This document shows, piece by piece, positions 26,328 to 34,390 of a stretch of 44,285 nt of DNA. Source of the stretch: Rikenellaceae bacterium (GTDB taxonomy: Bacteria > Bacteroidota > Bacteroidia > Bacteroidales > Rikenellaceae); the NCBI GenBank assembly GCA_015059785.1, contig SUZS01000019.1, positions 1 through 44,285 on the forward strand. The letters run 5' to 3'. The notes under the pieces were generated by a model. That model made no database searches, had not been told where the DNA came from, and saw only the letters and a program-made list of their open reading frames with translations. Every line of letters starts with the position of its first letter. Positions within the stretch are counted from its first letter, which is position 1. A program made the translations under genes and the position numbers.

Positions 26328-26888
26328 CTATCGGATAATCTTTATCTCACTATCCTCACCAAAGGCGATAATCGAGCTTGGAGCGCCCGTTGGGCGACCC
26401 TGAAAGCGTGGGTTTACGACAAAATCAACCCCCTCTATAATTACCTTCTTAACCTCAGCAAGGCTCTTAGGAGTCTTCTCGCCAGATATGTTTGCCGATG
26501 TAGATACTATAGGCTTGCCAAACTTGTAGAGTAGCTTCTGACAGAAGTCGTGGTTGGGCACTCTCACGCCCAGCGTACCCTCCTCAGGAATAAGGTTAGC
26601 AGCCACACCAGCTGCACCTGGAAGGATAAGGGTCAGCGGTTTTGTCGCCATCTCCATAACCTCAAAGGCGATACCAGGGGCCTTGTTAACATAGCGAACA
26701 ACCATATCGGCATCCTTGCACAGCACAAGCATAGACCTCTTGTCAGCACTCTGCTTAAGGTCGTAAATCCTCTGCACAGCCTCAGCATTTGTCGCATCAC
26801 AACCTATACCCCAAACCGTATCTGTGGGGTAAAGAATTATCCCTCCACGGCGGAGAACCTCAAGGGCAAGAGCTATTTCTCTATCCAT
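26328..26888 (-). CDS. YrdC/TsaC-type threonylcarbamoyl-AMP synthase
   Basis: Expected to make threonylcarbamoyl-AMP for t6A37 modification of tRNA. The 186-residue protein has only the YrdC/TsaC domain, without the Sua5 C-terminal domain. Motifs include LRRGGIILYPTDTVWGIGCD, LKQSADKRSMLVL and PIVSTSANISGEKTP. The start at 26888 (MDREIALAL) fits the family and the promoter at 26915; an upstream ATG at 26936 would overlap that promoter. It is convergent with and directly abuts the GH2-like gene. Confidence 0.93.
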   Translation of the reverse strand: MDREIALALEVLRRGGIILYPTDTVWGIGCDATNAEAVQRIYDLKQSADKRSMLVLCKDADMVVRYVNKAPGIAFEVMEMATKPLTLILPGAAGVAANLIPEEGTLGVRVPNHDFCQKLLYKFGKPIVSTSANISGEKTPKSLAEVKKVIIEGVDFVVNPRFQGRPTGAPSSIIAFGEDSEIKIIR

Positions 26889-26914
26889 AATTGAAAAATT
26901 GTTACTATTTTGAT

Positions 26915-26922
26915 GCAAAATT
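26915..26922 (-). promoter_or_regulatory. -7 element of the YrdC/TsaC gene
   Basis: On the minus strand this reads TAATTTTG (TAnnTTTG), about 26 bases before the ATG at 26888. No clear -33 element. Confidence 0.6.
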
Positions 26923-26944
26923 AAGAAAAATCTCAACTTTTTTA

Positions 26945-26952
26945 TAACTTTG
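26945..26952 (+). promoter_or_regulatory. -7 element of yebC
   Basis: TAACTTTG matches TAnnTTTG, 46 bases before the yebC ATG. No clear -33 element. Confidence 0.6.
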
Positions 26953-26998
26953 CGGTTTAGAAATCAATAAAAATTAAAAATATAAAATAGAGACAACT

Positions 26999-27721
26999 AT
27001 GGGAAGAGCTTTTGAGTATCGCAAAGCGCGTAAGATGAAGCGTTGGGGTCATATGGCTCGCGTTTTCACAAAGATTGGTAAGGAGATTGAGATTGCAGTT
27101 AAGGCTGGCGGTCCAGATCCATCGGCAAACACTCGCCTGCGTATCCTTATGCAGAACGCTAAGGCTGAGAATATGCCTAAGGAGAATGTTGAGCGCGCAA
27201 TTAAGCGTGCAACAGATAAGGATGCCGCTGACTATAAGGAGGTTGTATACGAGGGATATGGTCCTCACGGTGTTGCCTTCCTTGTGGAGACCGCAACTGA
27301 TAACACAAACCGTACTGTGGCAAGTGTTCGTATGTACTTTAACAAGTGCGGTGGTAGCCTCGGTAACTCAGGTAGCGTGGCATTTATGTTTGAGCACAAG
27401 TGCGTATTCAAGTTCAAGGCAGCTGAGGGTGTAGATGCTGAGGAGCTTGAGCTTGAGATGATTGACCTTGGCGTTGATGAGTTCTACGCCGAGGAGGATG
27501 GTATTACCGTTTATGCCGCTTATGAGTCTTTCGGTGCTATCCAGAAGTGGCTTGACGACCAGGGCTATGAGATTATCTCTGGTGAGAGTGTTCGCATCCC
27601 TACCGACACCAAGGAGCTTGACGCAGAGGCTCGTGAGGCTGTCGAGAAGCTCGTTGAAAAGCTTGAGGAGGATGACGATGTGGTGAATGTTTATCATACA
27701 ATGGCTGAGGCAGAAGAGTAA
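26999..27721 (+). CDS. yebC: YebC/TACO1-family protein
   Basis: Conserved cytoplasmic protein linked in other bacteria to relief of ribosome stalling at polyproline-type sequences, and earlier annotated as a transcriptional regulator. The 240-residue length is standard. It begins MGRAFEYRKARKMKRWGHMA and contains KAGGPDPSANTRLR, KAENMPKENVERAI, YEGYGPHGVA and NRTVASVR. Codon use resembles pgk and fumarase, suggesting high expression. The last base of its TAA stop is the first base of nested palindrome copy 3. Confidence 0.95.
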   Translation: MGRAFEYRKARKMKRWGHMARVFTKIGKEIEIAVKAGGPDPSANTRLRILMQNAKAENMPKENVERAIKRATDKDAADYKEVVYEGYGPHGVAFLVETATDNTNRTVASVRMYFNKCGGSLGNSGSVAFMFEHKCVFKFKAAEGVDAEELELEMIDLGVDEFYAEEDGITVYAAYESFGAIQKWLDDQGYEIISGESVRIPTDTKELDAEAREAVEKLVEKLEEDDDVVNVYHTMAEAEE

Positions 27722-27849
27722 TTTTGTCGTGATAGCGGGGCATCTACTTCCGCTAACCTATAAAATGAGCAAAGGGTCGTACGAGTTAGTACTACCCTTC
27801 GCTATTTTATAGCCCGAGCGTTGTATATGCCCCACTCTGACGACAAAAT
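27721..27849. repeat. nested palindromic element, copy 3 (3' of yebC)
   Basis: Outer arms 27721-27743 (starting ATTTTGTCGTGATAG) and 27827-27849 (ending CTGACGACAAAAT) pair at 20 of 23 positions. The inner stem pairs 27760-27777 with 27794-27810. The tip is GTAC-GAGTTA-GTAC (27779-27792). The left arm shares ATTTTGTYGTGATA with the pgk copy, and the mismatch between GTGATA and TCTGAC recurs in both. It begins on the last base of the yebC stop codon. The AT-rich inner stem with a TTTTA run may also terminate transcription. Confidence 0.82.
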
Positions 27850-27862
27850 TGGGTGCGCTGAT

Positions 27863-27955
27863 TGTAGTGAGATTAGTGAGTTTAGAGAATTTAGTGAGTT
27901 TAGAGAGTTTTTTTCGTTAATATTCCTTAACTTCACTAAATTCCTTAAATTCTCT
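27863..27955. repeat. 9-base tandem array forming an inverted hairpin
   Basis: Five 9-base units run from 27863 to 27907: TGTAGTGAG, ATTAGTGAG, TTTAGAGAA, TTTAGTGAG, TTTAGAGAG. Related units in inverted orientation occupy about 27920-27955 (CACTAAATTCCTTAAATTCTC region). The two halves can pair around a T-rich centre. It lies between two right-end copies of the nested palindrome. Any open frame here just encodes repeats. Confidence 0.75.
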
Positions 27956-27978
27956 GTCCTGCGTAGCCCACCAACGCT

Positions 27979-28009
27979 GCGCCACACTCTGACGACAAAA
28001 TGCGGTTGT
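27979..28009. repeat. extra right-end copy of the nested palindrome family
   Basis: CCACACTCTGACGACAAAAT (27982-28001) repeats the right arm ending at 27849 in the same orientation, and the following GCGGTTG resembles the GGGGTGG and TGGGTGC that follow the other right ends. A matching left arm was not found in its own gap. It lies 21 bases from the end of the opposing glycosyltransferase gene. Confidence 0.7.
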
Positions 28010-28022
28010 TCTAATTGAGCCA

Positions 28023-28739
28023 CTACTGCTTTTTGATGCGGCGGAAAGGGAGTTTAAGTACGCCAAAGAATGCCTCGCCGAAGATGCCGCTGGACATCTT
28101 TGAGGTGCCCGCCTCGCGGTCGACGAAGATGATTGACTCCTCGGCAATCTTAAATCCATATCTCCAAGCGGTATATTTCATCTCTATCTGGAAGCCGTAA
28201 CCTATCATCTGCACGCGGTCGAGGTCTAATGTGCGCAGAACCTCTGCGCGATAGCCCACAAAGCCCGCTGTAGCATCGCAGACAGGCATACCGGTTACAA
28301 TCTTGACATATTTAGAGGCGAAGTAGCTCATCAACAGACGAGACAGTGGCCAGTTGACAACATTCACACCGCGAACATATCGTGAACCGATAGCCACATC
28401 GGCATCAGTCTCAAGGCGCGCTGCGAGTCGGCTAAGGTCGTCGGGGTTATGTGAGAAGTCGCAGTCCATCTCAAAAATCAGGTCGTAGTTATTCTCTAAC
28501 GCCCACTTGAAGCCTGTGATATATGCCGTTCCAAGGCCGAGTTTGCCCGTGCGGCAGATAAGATTTATCCTCTCTGGAGACTGCTTCTGCTTGTCGCGGA
28601 TAATGTCGGCAGTACCATCGGGAGAGCCGTCATCAACAAAGAGTAGGTTGTACTCTCCATTAAGAGATAGCACCTTATCAATCATTGCGGCGACATTCTC
28701 CTTCTCGTTATAGGTCGGAATAATTACAAGTTTTCTCAT
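28023..28739 (-). CDS. DPM1-like polyprenol-phosphate sugar transferase (GT2)
   Basis: Family 2 glycosyltransferase of 238 residues, resembling the catalytic domain of polyprenol-phosphate mannose synthases. Visible motifs are IPTYNEKENV at the start, LFVDDGSPDGTADII and the metal-binding FEMDCDFSHNP, then GSRYVRGVNVVNWP. It lacks the C-terminal transmembrane helices of longer DPM1 relatives. It probably transfers a sugar from a nucleotide donor to a polyprenyl phosphate on the inner face of the membrane. It overlaps the upstream GT2 gene by four bases and is last in the six-gene envelope operon. Confidence 0.92.
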   Translation of the reverse strand: MRKLVIIPTYNEKENVAAMIDKVLSLNGEYNLLFVDDGSPDGTADIIRDKQKQSPERINLICRTGKLGLGTAYITGFKWALENNYDLIFEMDCDFSHNPDDLSRLAARLETDADVAIGSRYVRGVNVVNWPLSRLLMSYFASKYVKIVTGMPVCDATAGFVGYRAEVLRTLDLDRVQMIGYGFQIEMKYTAWRYGFKIAEESIIFVDREAGTSKMSSGIFGEAFFGVLKLPFRRIKKQ

Positions 28740-29743
28740 AGTAACTTCTCAAATTTTCGCTTTCCAAATAGGTGGCGCAATACTATTATACCTTTATATA
28801 TATATCGAGGATTGCTCTTTGCATATCCACGAATCTCTTGTCTCTCCTTAGCCAGGCGACCGTGCCATGCGATAAACTCGCGCCACGCCCGCAATACCGC
28901 CTTTGCCCCTGCACTATTACCCCCTACAAGGTAGCTCAGCGCCGCCGCAAGGTCGGTAAATGGTCTTACAACAGCCACTACAGCGCGTTGAAGAGGCGAG
29001 GCGCAGCGAAAGAGCATAGCAAGGTTATTTCTGTGGTTGAGAAATATCTTGCGAGGCGAGTTAGCCGCCAAAGTTCCGCCACCGAGGTGGTAGACTCTGC
29101 TCTTAGGCTCTACCACAACCCTCCAGCCGTCAAGCTGCATACGCCAGCAGAGGTCTATCTCCTCCATATGGGCAAAAAAGTCGCTACAAAGACCCCCTAA
29201 TGAGCGGTAGACACTCTTGCGAACGCAGAAGGCCGCTCCGCCAACCCAGAAGACCTCACGGGCATCGTTATACTGACCCTCATCCTTCTCAAGGGTTGAG
29301 AGTATACGCCCGCGGCAGAATGGATAGCCAAGATAGTCTATAAATCCGCCCGCAGCACCGGCGTACTCAAAGCTGCTGTGGTCCGCATCGCTCAGAATTT
29401 TTGGCCCTACAACACCTATGTTTGGGTCTGACTCTATTCGTGCAACAAGCGGCTCTAACCAACCCTCAGGGGTGTAGACATCTGAGTTGAGCAACACATA
29501 GCAGTCGTACTCGTCCAACTCTGCAAGTGCGCGGTTATACCCCTCTGCAAAGCCGTAATTGCTACCCAACTCCACCAACCTAACAGAGCTGAAGTCTCGT
29601 TTTATCAGTGTCACAGAGTTGTCTGTAGAACCATTGTCAGCCACAATGATATCTGCTCCGCCACTGTTGCATACAACTGTCGGCAGATAATGGGCAAGGT
29701 GATGCTCGCCATTATAGTTCAATATTACTACAGCAACTCTCAT
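28736..29743 (-). CDS. family 2 glycosyltransferase (rhamnosyltransferase-like)
   Basis: The 335-residue transferase has a GT-A fold domain (about 1-240) with VVILNYNGEHHL, IIVADNGSTDNS and the DXD-type LLNSDVYTPEGWL, followed by the acceptor-region FFAHMEEIDLCWRMQL. This matches the WbbL-like group that adds rhamnose or related sugars to cell-surface polysaccharides. The C-terminal about 90 residues include a hydrophobic patch that may bind the membrane. It follows an acyltransferase gene by 11 bases and overlaps the next gene by four. Exact sugar is unknown. Confidence 0.92.
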   Translation of the reverse strand: MRVAVVILNYNGEHHLAHYLPTVVCNSGGADIIVADNGSTDNSVTLIKRDFSSVRLVELGSNYGFAEGYNRALAELDEYDCYVLLNSDVYTPEGWLEPLVARIESDPNIGVVGPKILSDADHSSFEYAGAAGGFIDYLGYPFCRGRILSTLEKDEGQYNDAREVFWVGGAAFCVRKSVYRSLGGLCSDFFAHMEEIDLCWRMQLDGWRVVVEPKSRVYHLGGGTLAANSPRKIFLNHRNNLAMLFRCASPLQRAVVAVVRPFTDLAAALSYLVGGNSAGAKAVLRAWREFIAWHGRLAKERQEIRGYAKSNPRYIYKGIIVLRHLFGKRKFEKLL

Positions 29744-29754
29744 AAATCTCTGTT

Positions 29755-30696
29755 TTACACACCCTTACTGCGGTATATAGCCTCTCCGGTAACTGGGTCT
29801 GGGTAGTACTTCCAACGGCGGTGCGACCACATCCAGTAGGCTGGCTCGCGCTCTATATCCCTCTCTAATAGGCGAACATATCGCTCTGTAATCTCGTGCT
29901 TCTCTAACGGCTCACGACCATCGTGAACAAGTATCACATCGCAGTCATACCTACCCTGTGCTACCTTGCGCATGCTGAGGTAGACAACTGGCAGTGAGAA
30001 CTTTGTGGACAGCTGCTCGCCTCCGTCAAAGAAGAGGGTAGGGCGGTTGAGGAAGTTGTACCAGTGCACCTTACCCTTTGGTGGCGAGTTCTGGTCTGAC
30101 GCTAATCCGAGCATCATAGGCTTGCCTGCAACGCCCGTCTTGTGGTTCTCTATAAAGTAGCGCACATATCGCTGACTTGGAACGGGATAGACATCCTTGA
30201 AGGTCCTCAAATGCTGGAACAGTTCATCCCACGCCTTGCTTGACAGTGGGTGATATGCGCCAACCATACTGTATCCAGTAATTGCAAGGCCTACAAACTG
30301 GGCATATTCCCAAAACCCATAGTGCGATGCAAGTACTACAAGATGTCTGCCATCCACAACATCTTTGACAGAGTCTGGAACATTAAACTTAACAAGTTTC
30401 TCTCGCTCCTCGTCAGTAATGCCCGCCATATTCATCGTGCTGATAAATATCTCGGCAAGGTGGCTGTAAAACTCGTTACAAATCTCAGCAACCTCCTGCT
30501 CGCTCTTTAGTGGAAACGAGTCGGCAATCTGTTTTATTATCAACTTACGGCGATATCTGACAACATATCGCAACAAAAAGTAGATAAAGGCTGCAATACA
30601 TTTGTACTGCACCCAATGGGGCAAAATTGCAACTGAACGACACAGCAGCCACAGACATTTAGCTCCGAAACTCAAATTGGGCTTTGTGGTCTCCAT
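29755..30696 (-). CDS. LpxL/HtrB-like acyltransferase, paralog 2
   Basis: Membrane-associated acyltransferase of 313 residues, family of lipid A late acyltransferases. An N-terminal hydrophobic segment (about 15-45) precedes the soluble domain. The catalytic H-x4-E motif is SHYGFWE, and family landmarks include DQNSPPKGKVHWYNFLN and the terminal WMWSHRRWKYYPDP. It may add an acyl chain to lipid A or to a Bacteroidetes-specific aminolipid. It is very similar throughout to the paralog immediately upstream, so the pair arose by duplication. The 44-base gap between them shows no promoter. Confidence 0.92.
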   Translation of the reverse strand: METTKPNLSFGAKCLWLLCRSVAILPHWVQYKCIAAFIYFLLRYVVRYRRKLIIKQIADSFPLKSEQEVAEICNEFYSHLAEIFISTMNMAGITDEEREKLVKFNVPDSVKDVVDGRHLVVLASHYGFWEYAQFVGLAITGYSMVGAYHPLSSKAWDELFQHLRTFKDVYPVPSQRYVRYFIENHKTGVAGKPMMLGLASDQNSPPKGKVHWYNFLNRPTLFFDGGEQLSTKFSLPVVYLSMRKVAQGRYDCDVILVHDGREPLEKHEITERYVRLLERDIEREPAYWMWSHRRWKYYPDPVTGEAIYRSKGV

Positions 30697-30740
30697 ACTA
30701 TTTTAAGGTATCTTGGGTTAGTTAGTTTCATTGTCTACAG

Positions 30741-31679
30741 TTACTGGCGGCGGTAAATAGGCTCGTCCGTAACGGGGTCGGGGTAGTATTTCCATCGGCG
30801 GTGCGACCACATCCAGGCAGCGGGCTCTCGTAGTATATCCCGCTCTAACTGTCGGACATATCGCTCCGTAATCTCATGCTTCTCTACGCTCTCAACGCCA
30901 TCGTAGAGCATTATCACCTCGCCTCGGTACTTGCCCGCAGATAGTCTGCTCATACTGAGGTAGAGTACTGGTAGGTTAAACTTTACCGCCATCTGCTCGC
31001 CACCCTCAAAAAAGAGGGTCTTGTGGTTGAGAAAGTCGTACCAATGCACCTCTCCCTGCGGTGGGGCGTTCTGGTCAGCTATAAGCCCGAGCAGCAGTTG
31101 CCTTCCGTCAATGCCATCCTTGCGGTGTTGAAGGAAGTAGCGTATAAGCTGTGCACTCGGCACTGGCAGCGCGTCCTTGCTGTAGCGCAGGTGGTAGTAT
31201 AATGCGTCCCACGCCTTATCTGTCAGTGGGTGGTAGGCACAGAGGGTCAGGTGGTTTGGAAACCTGAGACCTGCAAACTGTGCAAACTCCCAAAAGTTGT
31301 GGTGCGAGGAGAGGTAGACAAAGTGCTTGCCCTTTACCGCCTCCATAATGTTCTCTGGCACGGTTACATCTAACACCTCCAGTCTCTTCTGCTCGCTCAT
31401 CCCCGCCAAAGTCATTGTGCCGATAAAGGTCTCAGCCAATGTGCGGTAATACTCTCCACACAGCTCAGCTATCTCATTTTTGCTGCGCTCTGGGAAGGAT
31501 TCAGTGAGCTGACGAACAATCAACTTGCGTCTGTATCGTACTACATAGCGTAGCAGAAAGTATACTATATTGCCAATGCAGCCGTACTGCATCCAGTGGG
31601 GTAGTATTGCCACTGATCGGCAGAATATCCATAACAGCCACGCCCTAAGGCCCATCTTTGGTCTATTACTCTTCATCAT
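30741..31679 (-). CDS. LpxL/HtrB-like acyltransferase, paralog 1
   Basis: A 312-residue paralog of the next gene, with the same layout: N-terminal hydrophobic segment, catalytic H-x4-E in SSHHNFWE, DQNAPPQGEVHWYDFLN and WMWSHRRWKYYPDP near the C terminus. Divergence is greatest at positions likely to define the acceptor pocket, so the two may add different chains or act at successive steps. The start overlaps the end of rsmI by 14 bases, within the repeat-bearing acidic tail of that gene. Alternative: one of the two acts on non-lipid A acceptors. Confidence 0.92.
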   Translation of the reverse strand: MMKSNRPKMGLRAWLLWIFCRSVAILPHWMQYGCIGNIVYFLLRYVVRYRRKLIVRQLTESFPERSKNEIAELCGEYYRTLAETFIGTMTLAGMSEQKRLEVLDVTVPENIMEAVKGKHFVYLSSHHNFWEFAQFAGLRFPNHLTLCAYHPLTDKAWDALYYHLRYSKDALPVPSAQLIRYFLQHRKDGIDGRQLLLGLIADQNAPPQGEVHWYDFLNHKTLFFEGGEQMAVKFNLPVLYLSMSRLSAGKYRGEVIMLYDGVESVEKHEITERYVRQLERDILREPAAWMWSHRRWKYYPDPVTDEPIYRRQ

Positions 31680-32394
31680 TCTCTACTTCACTCTCCACTT
31701 CACTCTCCACTGACCTCTCTTTAAGGTCTTTTCCTGCTAACACAATTACAAATTCTCCCTTTGGCGGATGCGCCTTGAAGTGGGCAATCGCCTGAGCAAG
31801 CGTTCCGCGCACGGTCTGCTCAAACTTCTTTGTTATCTCACGAACAACAGCCACGCGTCGCTCTGCCCCAAAGTGCTCTGCAAACTGCTCTAACGCCTTG
31901 ACAACCCTAAATGGAGACTCGTAGAAGATGATTGTTCTGCTCTCGCTCTCAAGCTCTGTGAGTCGCTTCTGACGCCCCTTCTTCTGCGGCAGAAAGCCCT
32001 CAAAGCAGAAGCGGTCACATGGAAAACCACTCTGCACAAGCGCAGGGATGGCTGCCGTAGCTCCAGGTAGCGTCTCAACATCTATACCCGCCTCAACGCA
32101 GGTGCGCACGAGTAGAAACCCCGGGTCTGAAATGCCTGGTGTACCGGCATCAGAAATCAGTGCTACATCCCTGCCCGCCTCAATAGCCTCACGAACAGAC
32201 TGCACTGTTGCGTGCTCGTTGAACTTATGGTGCGAACGCAATGGTTTGTCTATGTTGAAGTGCTTTAGTAGTACCGATGAGGTGCGAGTATCTTCAGCAA
32301 GGATAAAATCTACCTCTCCAAGCACCCTTATGGCCCTGAGGGTCATATCCTCAAGGTTGCCTATAGGTGTGGGAACAATATATAGTTTTGCCAT
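31666..32394 (-). CDS. rsmI: 16S rRNA (cytidine-1402-2'-O)-methyltransferase
   Basis: Methylates the ribose of C1402 in 16S rRNA using S-adenosylmethionine. The 242-residue protein has the tetrapyrrole-methylase fold with LYIVPTPIGNLEDMTLRA, DFILAEDTRTS, ALISDAGTPGISDPG and KGEFVIVLAGK. After the family domain the protein carries a repetitive acidic tail (SVESEVESEVENDEE), encoded by two perfect 12-base units at 31687-31710. The tail overlaps the start of the downstream acyltransferase gene. It is seven bases after the Pro/Glu-rich protein gene. Confidence 0.95.
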   Translation of the reverse strand: MAKLYIVPTPIGNLEDMTLRAIRVLGEVDFILAEDTRTSSVLLKHFNIDKPLRSHHKFNEHATVQSVREAIEAGRDVALISDAGTPGISDPGFLLVRTCVEAGIDVETLPGATAAIPALVQSGFPCDRFCFEGFLPQKKGRQKRLTELESESRTIIFYESPFRVVKALEQFAEHFGAERRVAVVREITKKFEQTVRGTLAQAIAHFKAHPPKGEFVIVLAGKDLKERSVESEVESEVENDEE

Positions 32395-32401
32395 ACAACT
32401 T

Positions 32402-33361
32402 CTAACTCAATTTTCGCTGCAGAAGGTCCATTACCAACTTAGCCCCCTCTGAAGATGCTCTCCAAGTAAAGTTCTCGGCAATGAATATTATGCAGTCGTC
32501 AAGATTATCAAAATTCTCTAAGGTGTCTATAGTACGCTCATATGTAGCCTCGTCGCCTCCAAATAGCTCGCGTATAAGCATAAATCGGTCGCCTACGCTT
32601 ATAGCACTGCGTAGCGTAGTTACCGCTCCACTCTGTCCAATGCTTGGCTGCGAAGGTATCGTGTCGGCTATAGTCTGCGGCGTCTCAATAGTATCTGCAA
32701 GCACAACCTTATCCTCTGCTACCTCTGGCGCAGGGGTAGGAGCTGGTGCGGGAGCAGGTGTTGGCACAGAAACTGGCTCAGGAGCAGGAACTGGCGTAGG
32801 TGTTGGCTCTGCGACCTTTGGCTCTGGAGTTACCTCTGCACTTTTGCGCCTCTGGCGAGGCTTTGGCTCCTGGTGCGCATCATCTTGGTATAGTGAAATC
32901 AATCTGCGGCGCGATGGGGTAGGCCTTGTCCACTGGTCATCATCGCCAAAGAGCGACGGCTCTGTTACAACCACTTTTGCTGGCTCGACTGGCTCAACTG
33001 CCGGCTCGGGCTCGGGCTCAGGCTCAGGGGTCGGCTCAACAACTGGTTCTGGCTCTGGCTCTGGGGTTGGTTCAACAACTGGTTCTGGCTCTGGAACTGG
33101 CTCAGGGGTCGGCTCAGGTACTATGATTTCGACTTCCACCTCTGGCTCGTCAGTGCTTTCGGTTTCGTCTACAGCCTTGAATGCTGTGGGGGTGGGATCG
33201 TTAACAAGGACCTGCGCATCGTAGAATCTCAACTCCTCATAGGCGCGTCGGATTAACTCCAGTGCAGTCTCGCGGTCAATAGCCATGTGGTTCTGCTCGT
33301 ACTCCTCCACAAGTGTTATAGCCTTTAGCAGTTGCTCCTTTATCTCAGTCAAATAATACAT
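32402..33361 (-). CDS. Pro/Glu-rich linker protein with conserved end domains
   Basis: Not assigned to a characterised family. The 319-residue protein has an N-terminal helical part (about 1-55, starting [14 protein letters not shown]), a long proline/glutamate/valine repeat linker (about 75-225) made of [13 protein letters not shown] and similar units, and a C-terminal globular domain (about 240-319) with [16 protein letters not shown] and [26 protein letters not shown]. The end domain resembles a conserved Bacteroidales domain. No signal peptide is evident, so the linker is not obviously periplasmic. A TTG at 33382 would add seven residues; ATG at 33361 is preferred. First gene of the envelope operon. 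Confidence 0.85.
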   Translation of the reverse strand: MYYLTEIKEQLLKAITLVEEYEQNHMAIDRETALELIRRAYEELRFYDAQVLVNDPTPTAFKAVDETESTDEPEVEVEIIVPEPTPEPVPEPEPVVEPTPEPEPEPVVEPTPEPEPEPEPAVEPVEPAKVVVTEPSLFGDDDQWTRPTPSRRRLISLYQDDAHQEPKPRQRRKSAEVTPEPKVAEPTPTPVPAPEPVSVPTPAPAPAPTPAPEVAEDKVVLADTIETPQTIADTIPSQPSIGQSGAVTTLRSAISVGDRFMLIRELFGGDEATYERTIDTLENFDNLDDCIIFIAENFTWRASSEGAKLVMDLLQRKLS

Positions 33362-33422
33362 ATAGAATCGGTTTTTGCGCAATATACTATTCTAATCTGC
33401 GAATATAGCAAAATTTATCATA

Positions 33423-33442
33423 TTTACCAAGAATTTGGTAAA
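33423..33442 (-). terminator. short hairpin after EamA gene
   Basis: TTTACCAA pairs with TTGGTAAA across GAAT. It lies ten bases past the EamA stop on the minus strand. The following T tract is weak, so the call is tentative. No consensus promoter for the Pro/Glu-rich gene is clear in the gap. Confidence 0.4.
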
Positions 33443-33451
33443 AATGGGTAT

Positions 33452-34354
33452 TTATCTACCACGAATAGAGAATATATTGCCTGTTACGACTGCCACTACC
33501 CCAGAGAAGATGAGTGCAGCACCGACAATGTTGGCGTGGTCGATAATGTTTTGCCCGCGCAGCAGTGCAAGAGCCGTAGCTACAAGGGGTTGAATGTATC
33601 TGTAGAGTGCTGTATGTACTGCAGTGAGGTGGCGTGAACCGACATAGAGCAGATACATCGGAAGTACAGTACCGAAAATAGTGACATAGATAAGCTCTGC
33701 AATGGCAAATTTAGAGAGAGAAAGCGAGAAAATAGATATAAAATCTCGGTAGAAGAATGGTGCGGCCATAGTAAGTCCTATGATGTAGTACCACCCCATA
33801 ATAGTAACTACTCCGTATAGGCGTAATTGGTTGTTTATCAATACTGTATTTGCCGCAATGGCGATAACAGCAAATAGTACCAACGCATTGCCAAAAGCCT
33901 CATTTGTGGTGCCAAACAAGTGGTAGTTTTTGTCTGTCAAAATGGTGACAGCTCCTGCAATGGCGAGTAGCGCGCCGACAGTTTTTACCCACGATATTGG
34001 TTGGGGACTGACAATGTGCGCCACAAAGAGTGTGAAGACAGGACCTAAAGTGGCAATCATTGAGGCATCTATAGGACTTGTCTGAGAAGCACCCCAAAGG
34101 AGCATATACATCCAGCCATAAACAACCATTATGGCGACGATAAATATAGAGCCAAAATCCTCAATAGCAATGCGATACGATTGCTTAGAAAATAGTACAT
34201 AAGGCGCGAAGCATAGCGTAGCAACAGAGAGCTGCAGGATAAAAATCTGCTGAAAATTCACGCCATTCTGAGTCAGAGATACATATAGTGAGAAGTTAGC
34301 TCCGAACAGAACATTCGCAGCCACCAATGCCATATTGTACCCAAATTTACCCAC
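33452..34354 (-). CDS. EamA/DMT-family transporter
   Basis: Inner-membrane protein of 300 residues with about ten hydrophobic helices in two EamA repeats (about 5-140 and 155-290). Typical features are NVLFGANFSLYVSLTQ in the first helix, SPIDASMIATLGPVFTLFVA at the end of the first repeat and HLTAVHTALYRYIQPLVATALALL near the end of the second. DMT transporters export metabolites or amino acids; the substrate is not predictable. It follows the YitT gene on the same strand after a 36-base gap containing a small GC-rich hairpin. Confidence 0.92.
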   Translation of the reverse strand: MGKFGYNMALVAANVLFGANFSLYVSLTQNGVNFQQIFILQLSVATLCFAPYVLFSKQSYRIAIEDFGSIFIVAIMVVYGWMYMLLWGASQTSPIDASMIATLGPVFTLFVAHIVSPQPISWVKTVGALLAIAGAVTILTDKNYHLFGTTNEAFGNALVLFAVIAIAANTVLINNQLRLYGVVTIMGWYYIIGLTMAAPFFYRDFISIFSLSLSKFAIAELIYVTIFGTVLPMYLLYVGSRHLTAVHTALYRYIQPLVATALALLRGQNIIDHANIVGAALIFSGVVAVVTGNIFSIRGR

Positions 34355-34390
34355 GCCCTTCAGCGGGCAATTATTGAGCCAGGTGAATTT

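Noticed and set aside
27802..28023. 73-codon minus-strand frame with repeated NSL units
   Set aside because: The repeats are the translated 9-base array and palindrome arms, not a protein family.
32481..33224. 247-codon plus-strand open frame rich in Gly, Ser and Thr
   Set aside because: It is the antisense shadow of the Pro/Glu repeat linker gene; its low complexity follows from that repeat, and it lacks a promoter or family match.
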